Shown: positions 1 through 8,797 of the stretch, piece by piece | Position numbering within the stretch: the first letter of the stretch is position 1 | How the letters are laid out: each line of letters begins with the position of its first letter | Assembly (NCBI GenBank): GCA_039714535.1 | Contig: JBDLJC010000046.1 | Span: 1-27,930, forward strand | Length of the DNA stretch: 27,930 nt | Direction: 5' to 3' | Source: JAGXFP01 sp039714535 | Lineage (GTDB): Bacteria; Desulfobacterota; Desulfobulbia; Desulfobulbales; JAGXFP01 | Notes under the pieces: model-generated | Told to the model about the DNA's origin: nothing | Database searches by the model: none | What the model saw: the letters and a program-made list of their open reading frames with translations, nothing else | Translations under genes and position numbers: made by a program

Positions 1-117
1 TTGGCCGCCGGTTTCTTGGCCGCCGATTTCTTGGCCGCCGATTTCTTGGCTGCGGGTTTCTTGGCTGCCGATTTCTTGGCTGCGGCTTTCTTGGCCGCAG
101 GTTTCTTGGCTGCCGGC
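1..117. repeat. 15-bp tandem repeat coding for a Lys/Ala tail
   Basis: About eight near-identical 15-bp units (plus-strand form TTGGCTGCCGATTTC and variants) run head to tail and continue past the window edge. On the minus strand each unit encodes a pentad such as AKKPA, AKKSA or AKKAA. The period is a multiple of three, so copy-number change keeps the tig frame. Units differ mostly at third positions and at the P/S/A position. Confidence 0.9.
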
Positions 118-1400
118 TTAACCTTCTTGACTTTGGCGTTGTCTCGTAAGAAATTAATAATCTTCTCACTCAACAACTCATTCATAAAGGGTAGCAAATC
201 ATCGCGATTGGCAAAATACTTTTTCACCTCATCAACGGGCATATTGTAGCGTTCACCGATGCGTTTGAAGCCATTCTCAATGTCCTCGTCATCCAATTTA
301 ATACTTTCAACCTCGGCAATTTTCTTGAGGATGAAGTCGCCCTTAACTCGTTTCGTGGCGGTATCTTTGTACTGCTCAACCAGCTCGTCGCGATTCAGAC
401 CAGCGGATTCCAGAGTCATATTCTGGTTGGTGAGATTATCTTCCATCTCCTTGATCATGTTATTAATTTCGTAGGCCGCCAAGCGCTCCGGAACCTCGAT
501 ATCATGTGAGTCAAGAAGCTGCATCATCAGCTTGTCAGTCATGGCGCCGGCACCGGCATCCTCTTTCTCCTTACTGATTTTTGCCCTAATGGCCGCCTTC
601 AGATCATCCAGAGAATTGTATTCATTGCCGGCATCCTTGGCAAATTCATCGTCAATCTCAGGGAGAACCCGCTCCTTTACTTCTTTTAATTCGATATCGA
701 ATTTAACCTTCTTGCCGGCCAGAACCGGGTTGGGGAAATTCTCGGGGAAATCGATCTCCCGCTCCGTCCTATCACCTTTCTTCAAACCGGTAATGGTTTT
801 CTCAAATTCCTCACCAAAACGACCGGAACCGATTTCAATTGAGAAATCCTCAGCCTTGACCTGCTTCATCTCTTGACCGTTGTGAAACCCCTGGAAATCG
901 ACCACGGCCACGTCACCATCCTGAACGCCGCGATCTTCAATACTACGCAGGGGAGCACCTTCCCGTTGCATACCCTCAAGGGCAACGGCCACTTCATCGT
1001 CACTGGCCTCAACACTCTCCAACTCGATCTCAAGACCCTTATAGTCTCCCAACTCGAATTCAGGGCGGACTGCGATCTCGGCCTCATAAGCAAAAGTGCC
1101 GTCATCTTCAAACTTCTGACTGCGGATCTCCGGATGGACAACTGCATCCAGCTTGCTCTGCTCAAGGGCGTCGAAATATGTATTCTGAATCATTTTCTCG
1201 GCAGTATCATACTCAACCTTGGGCCCATACTCCCTTTCCAGGACTTTACGGGGCACCTTACCCTTCCGAAAACCTTTAACGGAGACAGTCTTGCTCAACT
1301 TACGATAGGCCTTTTCCAACTCCTTCTTAACGTCATCTGCTGCCAGAACTATCTTGATAGTTTTAGTATTGGAGCCAGAATCTTCAACTGTAACCTGCAT
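1..1400 (-). CDS. tig: Trigger factor, ribosome-associated chaperone / peptidyl-prolyl isomerase (3' end outside window)
   Basis: Trigger factor docks on ribosomal protein L23 at the exit tunnel, shields nascent chains and has FKBP-type prolyl isomerase activity. Reading leftwards from ATG 1400-1398, the frame is open to the window edge (about 466 codons seen; E. coli has 432). The ribosome-docking signature GFRKGKVP is at residues 43-50. An FKBP-like segment with DGDVAVVDFQGFHNG lies near residue 158, and the helical C-terminal chaperone domain follows. From about residue 427 the protein becomes a Lys/Ala/Pro/Ser repeat of the AAKKPAAKK type that runs off the window, so the true C-terminus is not visible. 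A purine-rich RBS (AAGGAAGGG) sits 5-6 bases before the ATG. The gene lies 62 bases after tRNA-Leu on the same strand and has no clear promoter of its own, so read-through from the tRNA promoter is likely. Confidence 0.96.
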   Translation of the reverse strand, partial: MQVTVEDSGSNTKTIKIVLAADDVKKELEKAYRKLSKTVSVKGFRKGKVPRKVLEREYGPKVEYDTAEKMIQNTYFDALEQSKLDAVVHPEIRSQKFEDDGTFAYEAEIAVRPEFELGDYKGLEIELESVEASDDEVAVALEGMQREGAPLRSIEDRGVQDGDVAVVDFQGFHNGQEMKQVKAEDFSIEIGSGRFGEEFEKTITGLKKGDRTEREIDFPENFPNPVLAGKKVKFDIELKEVKERVLPEIDDEFAKDAGNEYNSLDDLKAAIRAKISKEKEDAGAGAMTDKLMMQLLDSHDIEVPERLAAYEINNMIKEMEDNLTNQNMTLESAGLNRDELVEQYKDTATKRVKGDFILKKIAEVESIKLDDEDIENGFKRIGERYNMPVDEVKKYFANRDDLLPFMNELLSEKIINFLRDNAKVKKVKPAAKKPAAKKAAAKKSAAKKPAAKKSAAKKSAAKKPAA

Positions 1401-1462
1401 TTTTCCCTTCCTTTACGCTTAACTTGACTTGATAAACCAAAAAAACGGTGAGTTAAATAATT

Positions 1463-1548
1463 TGGTGCGAGAGGGGGGAGTTGAACCCCCAACCACTAGG
1501 TGGGCTGGATCCTAAATCCAGTGCGTTTACCAATTTCACCACTCTCGC
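1463..1548 (-). tRNA. tRNA-Leu, anticodon UAG
   Basis: The minus strand folds as a class II tRNA. The 7-bp acceptor stem GCGAGAG/CTCTCGC pairs 1542-1548 with 1467-1473. The anticodon stem CTGGA/TCCAG encloses the loop TTTAGGA, giving anticodon TAG. There is a long variable arm and a T arm containing GGTTCAACTCC. The discriminator base is A and CCA is encoded at 1463-1465. The long variable arm and the anticodon identify leucine, reading CUN codons. It lies just upstream of tig on the same strand. Confidence 0.96.
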
Positions 1549-1559
1549 GCAAATCGCGT

Positions 1560-1588
1560 ATTTTATACAACTTTACTCAGCCAGTCAA
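1560..1588 (-). promoter_or_regulatory. Sigma-70-type promoter for tRNA-Leu (and probably tig)
   Basis: On the minus strand TTGACT (1583-1588) is followed by a 17-base spacer and TAAAAT (1560-1565). Each hexamer matches consensus at five of six positions. The expected start, near 1553, is about five bases before the mature tRNA 5' end at 1548. Confidence 0.7.
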
Positions 1589-1687
1589 GAGTTGACCCGA
1601 CAAATAATTACCTACTAAAACGAAAACCCGAGACTTTTGCTCCAAGCAAACCGACCTTAGCAATCACCCTGCATCACCTAAATTTGA

Positions 1688-1716
1688 TTGACATATACTA
1701 CTAATATTGATAGCTA
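1688..1716 (+). promoter_or_regulatory. Possible promoter for the metE-like/lysS operon
   Basis: A perfect TTGACA at 1688-1693 is followed after 17 bases by TAGCTA (1711-1716), a poor -10. A good -10-like TATACT also occurs at 1695-1700 but has no matching -35. The site lies in the 231-base divergent gap between tRNA-Leu and the first plus-strand gene, where a promoter is expected. Confidence 0.35.
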
Positions 1717-1779
1717 AAGAGGTTCTTGTCCAATTAAGCAAGACGACTTCTTCGAAAAGCAATACTCAGGAAATCAAAC

Positions 1780-2874
1780 ATGGCAGTACAACCTTTGAAA
1801 AACTCAGACCACGGTAATTTTTCCCCGCGTGGCCTGGCCACCCTGATTGGCAGCCTGCCCGTTGCCAACCACCGCCAGGGCTGGGAATTAATCAACCGTT
1901 ACACCCCCGAAATCCCGTTATGGCCGCAACTTCCAAGTAACCCCAAAGAGGGCATGCTGGTCCAGTTCATGGAGGGCATGATCGGCCTGGTCGAGGGAGA
2001 ACGGACCTATTTCGACACCGGCGGAGATTTCGACGAGCAATTGCTGCCCTTTTTTGAAGACTTCCTAGCAGTAGCTGAAGACCACAAGGCCTTATCGGAT
2101 TCCCGCTTCGCAATCAGCCAGGAAAGAGCTGGCGGCCTGTACCTTTTAAATGAAGAAGCCACCACCTCAGGCCGCGCCGTGGCCGTCAAGGGCCAGATAA
2201 CCGGGCCATTCACCGTTCTGACCGGCCTGCAAGACCAGGACCAGCGCCTCAGCTACTACAACCCTTCGCTGCGGGAAATGATCGTCCAGGGTCTGGCAAT
2301 GAAAAGCGCCTGGCAGGTCCGCTTCCTTAAGCAAACCGGGCTGCCGGTCATAATCTTCATTGATGAACCTGCCTTGGCGGGCCTGGGTTCATCTGCCTTC
2401 ATCACTATCTCCCAGGATGACATCGCCCAGGATCTAAGCCAGGTGATCGATGCCATCCAGTCTACAGGTGGTCTGGCCGGTATCCATGTCTGCGCCAATA
2501 CCGAATGGAACCTGCTGCTGAGCAGCAAGGTCGACATCATCAGTTTTGATGCCTATACCTTTTTTGACCGTTTCATCACCTGTCGCGACCAGATTCATGC
2601 CTATATGGAACGCGGCGGCATCATTGCCTGGGGCATCGTCCCCACCTCCGAGAATGACCAAATCGAAGATGAGACCAGCGAATCTCTGGTGGCCCGCTGG
2701 GAGCAACAAGCTGCCCAACTCTGCACCGAACAGTGGTCGATCCCGGCCATTCTTGAACAAAGCCTGATTACCCCCAGCTGTGGCACAGGTTCACTTAGTC
2801 CTGACTTGGCCGAGAAAGTGCTGACCCTGACCAGTGAAGTATCAGCCACCCTGCGCCATAAATACCTAGCCTGA
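1780..2874 (+). CDS. Cobalamin-independent methionine synthase-like protein (MetE C-terminal domain / UROD superfamily)
   Basis: At 364 residues this matches only the catalytic barrel of MetE, which is about 750 residues in full. MetE-type features are present: TGPFT at 141-145, IDEPAL at 195-200, HVC (H236, C238) and TPSCGTG (C334). H236, C238 and C334 match the MetE zinc ligands that activate the thiol acceptor. The N-terminal MetE half, which helps bind folate, is absent, as in the short 'core-MetE' proteins reported to make methionine without methyl-folate. The methyl donor and acceptor here are inferred, and a methylthiol transferase of another specificity is possible. Start ATG 1780 has AGGAAA upstream. 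The next gene, lysS, begins 35 bases after the stop, suggesting co-transcription. Confidence 0.72.
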   Translation: MAVQPLKNSDHGNFSPRGLATLIGSLPVANHRQGWELINRYTPEIPLWPQLPSNPKEGMLVQFMEGMIGLVEGERTYFDTGGDFDEQLLPFFEDFLAVAEDHKALSDSRFAISQERAGGLYLLNEEATTSGRAVAVKGQITGPFTVLTGLQDQDQRLSYYNPSLREMIVQGLAMKSAWQVRFLKQTGLPVIIFIDEPALAGLGSSAFITISQDDIAQDLSQVIDAIQSTGGLAGIHVCANTEWNLLLSSKVDIISFDAYTFFDRFITCRDQIHAYMERGGIIAWGIVPTSENDQIEDETSESLVARWEQQAAQLCTEQWSIPAILEQSLITPSCGTGSLSPDLAEKVLTLTSEVSATLRHKYLA

Positions 2875-2909
2875 CCACAACAGCTATAAAACTTTTTTTG
2901 GAAACAACC

Positions 2910-4394
2910 ATGAGCGAAGAACTTAACCAGGTATTACGACAACGACGGCAAAAAGCCGCAGAACTTGCCGATCTCGGCGTCAATATATATGCCAACGACT
3001 TCAAACCGGCCAACGCAGTCAAGGATCTTCTGGCGATGACCGAAGAAATTACCGATGAGACCGAACCCAGTCAAGGCCGGTCCTACACCATCGGCGGCAG
3101 GATCATGGCCCTGCGTAAATTCGGCAAGGCCGCCTTTCTCCATATCCAGGATGAAAGTGGCCGCATTCAGATCTACGTAAAACGTGATGTGGTCGGCGTC
3201 GAGGCCTATGCAATTTTCAAGAAACTGGATATCGGCGATATTGTCGGCTTCAGCGGCGCTCTATTCCGGACCAACAAGGGTGAACTGTCCCTGCAGGCCA
3301 CGATGGTCAAACCAGTCACCAAGTCCCTGCGGCCGCTGCCGGAAAAATTTCACGGCCTCACCGATATCGAGACCCGCTACCGCCAGCGTTACGTTGACCT
3401 GATCGTTAACCCCGAAGTACGTGATACCTTCCGCAACCGGGTGGAGATCATCCGCTTAATCCGTGATTTTCTGACCAACCGCGGTTTCATGGAAGTAGAG
3501 ACCCCGATGATGCAGCCCATTGCCGGCGGGGCCACGGCCAAGCCATTCAAAACCCACCACAACGCCCTGGGCATGGATCTCTATCTGCGGATCGCCCCGG
3601 AGCTCTACCTGAAAAGGCTCCTGGTCGGCGGCTTCGAAAAGGTCTTCGAGATCAATCGCAACTTCCGCAACGAAGGCCTTTCCACTCGTCATAACCCGGA
3701 ATTCACCATGCTTGAATTCTACCAGGCCTATGCCACCTATCACGACCTGATGGACCTCACCGAAGAGATGGTCTCCTGGATCGCCTCGGAAGTAACCGGC
3801 TCGATGGTCGTCGATTACCAGGGCCAGGAAGTAGACCTATCCCCCCCCTGGCAGCGCTACACCATGGACGAAGCCCTGATCGAAGTTGCTGGCCTCGATG
3901 GTGCCAGTCTAGCCGATCCGGAAAAGGTCATGGCCCTGGCCAAAGAGCACAACATCAAACTGGAAGACGAAGCTGGCCCCGGCAAGGCTAAGACCGAACT
4001 TTTCGAGTTATTGGTCGAGGAAAAACTGATCAACCCGACCTTTGTTACCGCCTACCCCACCGAGGTTTCGCCCCTGGCCCGCCGCAACGAGGAAAACCCC
4101 GAGGTTACCGATCGATTCGAACTGTTTATCACCGGCCGGGAAATTGCCAACGCCTTCAGTGAATTGAATGATCCCATCGACCAGAAGCAGCGTCTGCAGC
4201 AACAGATCGACGAACGGGGCAACGACGAAGAGATTTTCCCGGAACTGGACGAAGACTTCGTCCGGGCCCTTGAATACGGAATGCCGCCGGCCGCCGGTCA
4301 AGGCATCGGCATCGACCGGTTGGTCATGCTGCTGACCGATTCACCGTCGATTCGCGACGTTATTCTCTTCCCACATCTGCGGTCGGAAAAATAA
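2910..4394 (+). CDS. lysS: Lysyl-tRNA synthetase, class II
   Basis: Charges tRNA-Lys with lysine in the cytoplasm. From ATG 2910 the protein has 494 residues (E. coli LysS has 505). It has an N-terminal OB-fold anticodon-binding domain (about 55-150, with GRIMALRKFGKAAFLHIQD) and a class II catalytic core. Motif 2 FRNEGLSTRHNPEFT starts at residue 252, and motif 3 GQGIGIDRLVMLL starts at 463. The frame is open four codons earlier to a TTG at 2898, but ATG 2910, giving MSEELNQVL, fits the family better. The RBS is weak (GGA at 2900-2902). lolC/E follows after 26 bases. Confidence 0.96.
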   Translation: MSEELNQVLRQRRQKAAELADLGVNIYANDFKPANAVKDLLAMTEEITDETEPSQGRSYTIGGRIMALRKFGKAAFLHIQDESGRIQIYVKRDVVGVEAYAIFKKLDIGDIVGFSGALFRTNKGELSLQATMVKPVTKSLRPLPEKFHGLTDIETRYRQRYVDLIVNPEVRDTFRNRVEIIRLIRDFLTNRGFMEVETPMMQPIAGGATAKPFKTHHNALGMDLYLRIAPELYLKRLLVGGFEKVFEINRNFRNEGLSTRHNPEFTMLEFYQAYATYHDLMDLTEEMVSWIASEVTGSMVVDYQGQEVDLSPPWQRYTMDEALIEVAGLDGASLADPEKVMALAKEHNIKLEDEAGPGKAKTELFELLVEEKLINPTFVTAYPTEVSPLARRNEENPEVTDRFELFITGREIANAFSELNDPIDQKQRLQQQIDERGNDEEIFPELDEDFVRALEYGMPPAAGQGIGIDRLVMLLTDSPSIRDVILFPHLRSEK

Positions 4395-4420
4395 GCTGCT
4401 GGAACTAGGAGTCGATAATC

Positions 4421-5644
4421 TTGCATTTTGAATGGTTTGTCAGCCGCCGCTACCTGAAAGCCAAGCGTAAAAAGGGGTTCATCTCCCTGATCACAGTTAT
4501 CTCGGTGGTCGGAGTCGCGGTCGGGGTCATGGCCCTGATCTCCGTCCTCGGGGTAATGACCGGCTTTACCGAGGAATTCAGGGCCAAAATCCTGGGCGTT
4601 AATTCCCATATCGTCATCCAGAAATACGGCGATACCATCAGCGGCGAGACCAAATTGCGGGAACAGCTCCTCAACAAACCCGAGATCATCGGCGCCACCC
4701 CTTATCTTTATACCCAGGCAATGATCACCGCCGGGGATGGCGGCACCGGCGCCATCTTGCGGGGCATCGATCCAGCCACCGCCTCGACGGTAATCTCCAT
4801 AGAAGATTTTATGGTAAGCGGCTCCCTGAGCGACCTCGGCTCGTCCGCCGGCAAGGTCCCCGGCATCGTCGTTGGCCGTGACCTCGCCGATCAGCTTCAT
4901 CTACGAGGGGGTGACCGGATCAGACTCATCTCTCCTTCCGGGCCGCTGACCCCAATGGGGATAATCCCCAAAATGAAGGCCTGCGAGGTGGTCGGTATTT
5001 TCGAAACCGGCATGTATGAATACGACTCAACCCTGATCTATGTTTCCCTGGAAACCGCTCGCAAATTTCTGGATCTTAAAGAAGGGGTCCACGGTATTGA
5101 ACTACGGTTGGCGGATATCTACCAGGCCGACCGAATAGCACGCGAGATCGAGAGTGAACTTGGCGTTACTTACATTGCCAAGGATTGGATCAGACTAAAC
5201 AAGAACCTCTTCTCGGCCCTGCGCCTCGAAAAGACCGCACTATCGATAATCGTGGCCCTGATCGTTCTGGTCGCGGCCTTCAATATCGTCAGCACCCTGA
5301 TCATGGTGGTCATGGAGAAGGCCCGTGATATTGCGATCCTAAAATCCATGGGCGCCACTTCCAGCAGCATTATGCGGATTTTTATCTACGAGGGACTGGT
5401 CATCGGCCTGACCGGTACAATTATGGGCGTAGTCGGTGGCCTCGGGATCTGCGAGCTCTTGAGCCGTTACGACTTCATCCAATTACCCGATGTCTACCCA
5501 ATGACCACCCTCCCCGTTGAGGTATTGCCCCTGGATGTGGCGCTGATCGCCGGGGCAGCGGTGCTTATCACCTTCCTGGCCACCCTCTATCCCTCCTGGC
5601 AGGCCTCCCGGGTAGAACCGGCGGAAGCCCTGAGATACGAATAA
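4421..5644 (+). CDS. lolC: Lipoprotein-releasing ABC transporter permease, LolC/LolE family
   Basis: Inner-membrane subunit of the Lol exporter, which with LolD passes outer-membrane lipoproteins to the periplasmic carrier LolA. It has 407 residues with the MacB/FtsX-like layout: an N-terminal membrane helix (about 21-48, with ISLITVISVVGVAVGV), a large periplasmic domain (about 49-265) and three C-terminal helices. The start is TTG 4421, with AGGAG 9 bases upstream. The resulting MHFEWFVSRRYLKAKRKKGF is typical of the family's N-terminus, and no upstream ATG fits. Only one LolC/E gene is seen here, so a LolC/E homodimer (LolF-like) is possible, but a second copy elsewhere cannot be excluded. 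lolD starts 2 bases after the stop. Confidence 0.93.
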   Translation: MHFEWFVSRRYLKAKRKKGFISLITVISVVGVAVGVMALISVLGVMTGFTEEFRAKILGVNSHIVIQKYGDTISGETKLREQLLNKPEIIGATPYLYTQAMITAGDGGTGAILRGIDPATASTVISIEDFMVSGSLSDLGSSAGKVPGIVVGRDLADQLHLRGGDRIRLISPSGPLTPMGIIPKMKACEVVGIFETGMYEYDSTLIYVSLETARKFLDLKEGVHGIELRLADIYQADRIAREIESELGVTYIAKDWIRLNKNLFSALRLEKTALSIIVALIVLVAAFNIVSTLIMVVMEKARDIAILKSMGATSSSIMRIFIYEGLVIGLTGTIMGVVGGLGICELLSRYDFIQLPDVYPMTTLPVEVLPLDVALIAGAAVLITFLATLYPSWQASRVEPAEALRYE

Positions 5645-5646
5645 AA

Positions 5647-6357
5647 ATGACCGCTACTCAAAACACAAATAACCCGGATTTCCAGGCCAGAGGCGTCAGC
5701 AAGACCTTTATCCAGGGGCCGACCAGACTGGAAGTTCTGAAGGGTGTTGATCTTGACCTTACCACGGGTGAAATGATCGCCATTGTCGGCACTTCCGGCA
5801 CCGGCAAGACCACCCTGTTGCAGATCCTGGGTGGTCTGGACCGTCCCACTTCCGGCTCCATGTTTTACAATAATGAAGACATCTTCCTGAAGGGCGACCA
5901 GAAGTTATCTGAATTTCGCAATCAAACCATCGGTTTTGTCTTTCAATTTCACCATTTATTGCCGGAATTCACCGCCCTGGAAAACACCATGCTGCCGGGG
6001 ATGATTAATGGAATGGACAACAAAAAGCTTCTGGCTCGGGCCCATCATCTTCTTGATCAAGTGGGTTTGGCCGATAGGACCAAGCACAAGATAGGAGAAC
6101 TCTCCGGCGGCGAGCAACAGCGGGTGGCACTGGCCAGGGCCATCATCATGAAACCGGCCCTGCTGCTGGCCGACGAACCGACCGGCAACCTTGATCCGGA
6201 CACGGGCAATATGGTCTTTGAACTAATCAGAAAAATGAACCAGGAGCTGGGGCTTATCACCGTGATGGTCACCCATAACCACGAACTGGCTAAACGCATG
6301 GACCGCTGCCTGTCCTTGAAGGAAGGACTCCTTCAGGAAACGGTCCTGACCACTTAA
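5647..6357 (+). CDS. lolD: Lipoprotein-releasing system ATP-binding protein LolD
   Basis: ATPase of the Lol exporter. The 236 residues hold a complete ABC domain: Walker A GTSGTGKTT at 48-56, Q-loop near FQFHHLLPE at 99-107, signature LSGGEQQ at 152-158, Walker B LLLADEP at 172-178 and H-loop H210. The Q-loop to signature segment is of the LolD/MacB type. The gene is nearly contiguous with lolC, indicating translational coupling and a joint complex. bamA follows 46 bases later, linking lipoprotein export to beta-barrel assembly. Confidence 0.95.
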   Translation: MTATQNTNNPDFQARGVSKTFIQGPTRLEVLKGVDLDLTTGEMIAIVGTSGTGKTTLLQILGGLDRPTSGSMFYNNEDIFLKGDQKLSEFRNQTIGFVFQFHHLLPEFTALENTMLPGMINGMDNKKLLARAHHLLDQVGLADRTKHKIGELSGGEQQRVALARAIIMKPALLLADEPTGNLDPDTGNMVFELIRKMNQELGLITVMVTHNHELAKRMDRCLSLKEGLLQETVLTT

Positions 6358-6403
6358 AATACTTTCAGGGAACACCACCTCTTCCGGGGTAAGTTAATTT
6401 ATT

Positions 6404-8683
6404 ATGACCCATAAATTTATTACAATTTGCCTGGCCTTCAGCCTCGCCATCATCGCAACAAATTTTGCTGTTAGCCAGGTCGGGGCTGCCGAACCTGACC
6501 AGCTTATTGCCTCCATAAAAATAGCCGGCAACCGCCGGATAGACTCCGGCGCCATTCTCCGCAAGATCACAACCAGGCCAGGCGACAACTTTAACGCCAC
6601 AAAACTAAGCAAGGATTTAAAAGAGGTCTTCGCGATGGGTTATTTCGGTGATATCCAGATCACCACCGAAGAAACCCCAGCCGGCCATGAAATAACCTTT
6701 ACCGTCCAGGAAAGGGAGATTATCGGTAAGATCAAGATCAGCGGCAACAACAAGCTCAGCGAAGAAGATATCCGCGCCGCAATAAAAATCAAAAGCCATT
6801 CGATTATCAGCGACAAGGGCATCAGAGACTCGATTGCCAATATCCGCAACCTTTACCGCGAAGACGGTTACTTCAATTGCCAGGTAACGGTTGAGCAGAC
6901 CAAAACAGACAACAGAAAGGACCGGGTTGATCTGACCTTCGTTATAGAAGAAGGCAGCAAGATATTCATCAAGGAAATCATCATCACCGGCAATAAGTCC
7001 TTCAAGGCCAGCGAAATCAAGAAAGCCATTTCCACCTCGGAAAAAGGCTGGCTGTCTTTCATCACCGATTCGGGCCTGATGCACAAAGAAAAGCTGGAGC
7101 AGGATGCGACCAGAATCGCTGCATTTTATCATAATAATGGCTTCGTTGAGGCCAAAATTGGTGAACCGGAGATCGTCCAGGAAGGAGAATGGTTCTACGT
7201 GTACTTCAATATTAACGAGGGAAATCGTTATAAATGCGGGACCGTAAAACTGTCCGGCGACCTGATCGAAGAAGAGGATATCCTCCGCAAGATGGTCAAA
7301 GTCGATCAAGAAGAATTCTTCAGCCGCAGCGTCCTGCGCAAAGATGTGCTGCGGATCACCGATTTCTACGCTGAAAAGGGCTACGCCTTTGCCGAGATAC
7401 GCCCCAAAACGACTAAAAAACGCGCAGAGAGAACGGTAGATCTCGACTTCCAGATCAGTAAAGAACAACTGGTGACTATTAACCGGATTAACATCAAGGG
7501 TAATTCCCGCACCAGAGACAAAGTCATCCGCCGCGAAATCATGCTCAAGGAAGGCGGCCTGTTCAATGCCACCAAGCTTAAAGCAAGTAATCAACGACTA
7601 GGACGAATCGATTTTTTCGAGGACATCAACATATCCCCCGAACCGGGGCTTGATGACAGTCAGCTTGATCTCAACGTTGAGGTCAAGGAAAAGCCCACCG
7701 GAAAATTCAGCATCGGCGGCGGTTACAGTACAGTAGATAAAGTGACCTTCATGGGAGAGATCAGCGAAAACAACCTTTTTGGCCGCGGTCAGAAACTGGC
7801 GTTCCAAGCCAACGTCAGCAGTAACGCCAGCAAATTCAACCTCAGTTTCACCGAGCCCCACCTCTTTGACAGCAAATTGCTCTTGGCCTTTTCCGCCTAC
7901 AATTGGGATCGGGAGTTTGACGACTACACCAAAGAATCCCAAGGGGGCTCGATCAATTTCGGCTATCCGCTTTGGCGAAAATGGCGCTTCAACATGGGAA
8001 TAGGGACAGATGACACAACCCTGACCGACGTAGCAGACAACGCCTCTGAGGATATCACGGACTCGATGGACTACCCGGTAACCAACTCCATCAAAGTCGG
8101 GCTGCTGCGTGATACCCGCAACCGGATGTACGGGGCCAGCAAAGGGTCCCGCAACACCCTGAGCTTGAAATATGCCGGCGGCCCCCTAAGTGGCGACAAC
8201 AGTTACACCAAACTTGAGGCCTCCAGCAGCTGGTACATACCGGTCAGCAAGCACACCACCTTACACCCGAAACTGACCGCCGGTTATATTGCCGGAAATT
8301 CAGAGGGGCACCTGCCGGTATTTGAGAAATTCTATCTGGGCGGCCTTTCTTCGATTCGCTCATTTGATAACGGCCAAATCAGTCCCATTGATCCAGAAAC
8401 CGGGAACCGAATCGGCGGCAACAAGATGTGGTACGCCAATCTGGAATACATCTTCCCCTTTTTCAATACCCAGGGCTTAAGCGGAGTAATATTCTACGAT
8501 ATTGGCAACGTCTATGACCTGGACCAACGATGGGAGCTTGAGAATTACAAGCACAGTGCCGGCACCGGGATCAGGTGGATGTCACCGATCGGGCCCCTAA
8601 GCCTGATGTGGGGCTACAATCTTGACCCGGTTGGCGATGAGGACACCAAGAACTGGGAGTTCAGCATCGGCGGGGCCTTCTAA
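6404..8683 (+). CDS. bamA: Outer membrane protein assembly factor BamA
   Basis: Central subunit of the BAM complex, which folds beta-barrel proteins into the outer membrane. It has 759 residues. A signal peptide (about 1-29, cleaved after VGAA) is followed by five POTRA repeats (about 33-90, 105-165, 180-260, 265-340 and 345-410) and a 16-strand Omp85 barrel ending in a terminal Phe (GGAF), the expected beta-signal. The loop-6 motif aligns as FEKFYLGGLSSIRSF. The conserved V/I-R-G-F reads I-R-S-F at 651-654, so the usual glycine is serine. It lies between lolD and mfd. Confidence 0.96.
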   Translation: MTHKFITICLAFSLAIIATNFAVSQVGAAEPDQLIASIKIAGNRRIDSGAILRKITTRPGDNFNATKLSKDLKEVFAMGYFGDIQITTEETPAGHEITFTVQEREIIGKIKISGNNKLSEEDIRAAIKIKSHSIISDKGIRDSIANIRNLYREDGYFNCQVTVEQTKTDNRKDRVDLTFVIEEGSKIFIKEIIITGNKSFKASEIKKAISTSEKGWLSFITDSGLMHKEKLEQDATRIAAFYHNNGFVEAKIGEPEIVQEGEWFYVYFNINEGNRYKCGTVKLSGDLIEEEDILRKMVKVDQEEFFSRSVLRKDVLRITDFYAEKGYAFAEIRPKTTKKRAERTVDLDFQISKEQLVTINRINIKGNSRTRDKVIRREIMLKEGGLFNATKLKASNQRLGRIDFFEDINISPEPGLDDSQLDLNVEVKEKPTGKFSIGGGYSTVDKVTFMGEISENNLFGRGQKLAFQANVSSNASKFNLSFTEPHLFDSKLLLAFSAYNWDREFDDYTKESQGGSINFGYPLWRKWRFNMGIGTDDTTLTDVADNASEDITDSMDYPVTNSIKVGLLRDTRNRMYGASKGSRNTLSLKYAGGPLSGDNSYTKLEASSSWYIPVSKHTTLHPKLTAGYIAGNSEGHLPVFEKFYLGGLSSIRSFDNGQISPIDPETGNRIGGNKMWYANLEYIFPFFNTQGLSGVIFYDIGNVYDLDQRWELENYKHSAGTGIRWMSPIGPLSLMWGYNLDPVGDEDTKNWEFSIGGAF

Positions 8684-8797
8684 TTATCCGGGTTGTCGCC
8701 AAAGCGGCGGCCAAAGCACCACCGGCTAAAACACCCCTCTCTCTATTTGATCACCGTACTCCACTGTAAACAAGACTGCCCGTCTGCCTTCGACACG

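Noticed and set aside
1..249. Plus-strand frame of AAGFLAADF repeats
   Set aside because: It is the antisense reading of the tig Lys/Ala repeat and has no independent start signals or homology.
6617..7594. 325-codon minus-strand open frame
   Set aside because: It lies wholly antisense to the POTRA region of bamA, whose identity is certain; long antisense frames are common in such codon usage.
8693..8797. 35-residue upstream extension of Mfd from TTG 8693
   Set aside because: No RBS and no resemblance to Mfd N-termini, though the ATG 8798 start is also not strongly supported.
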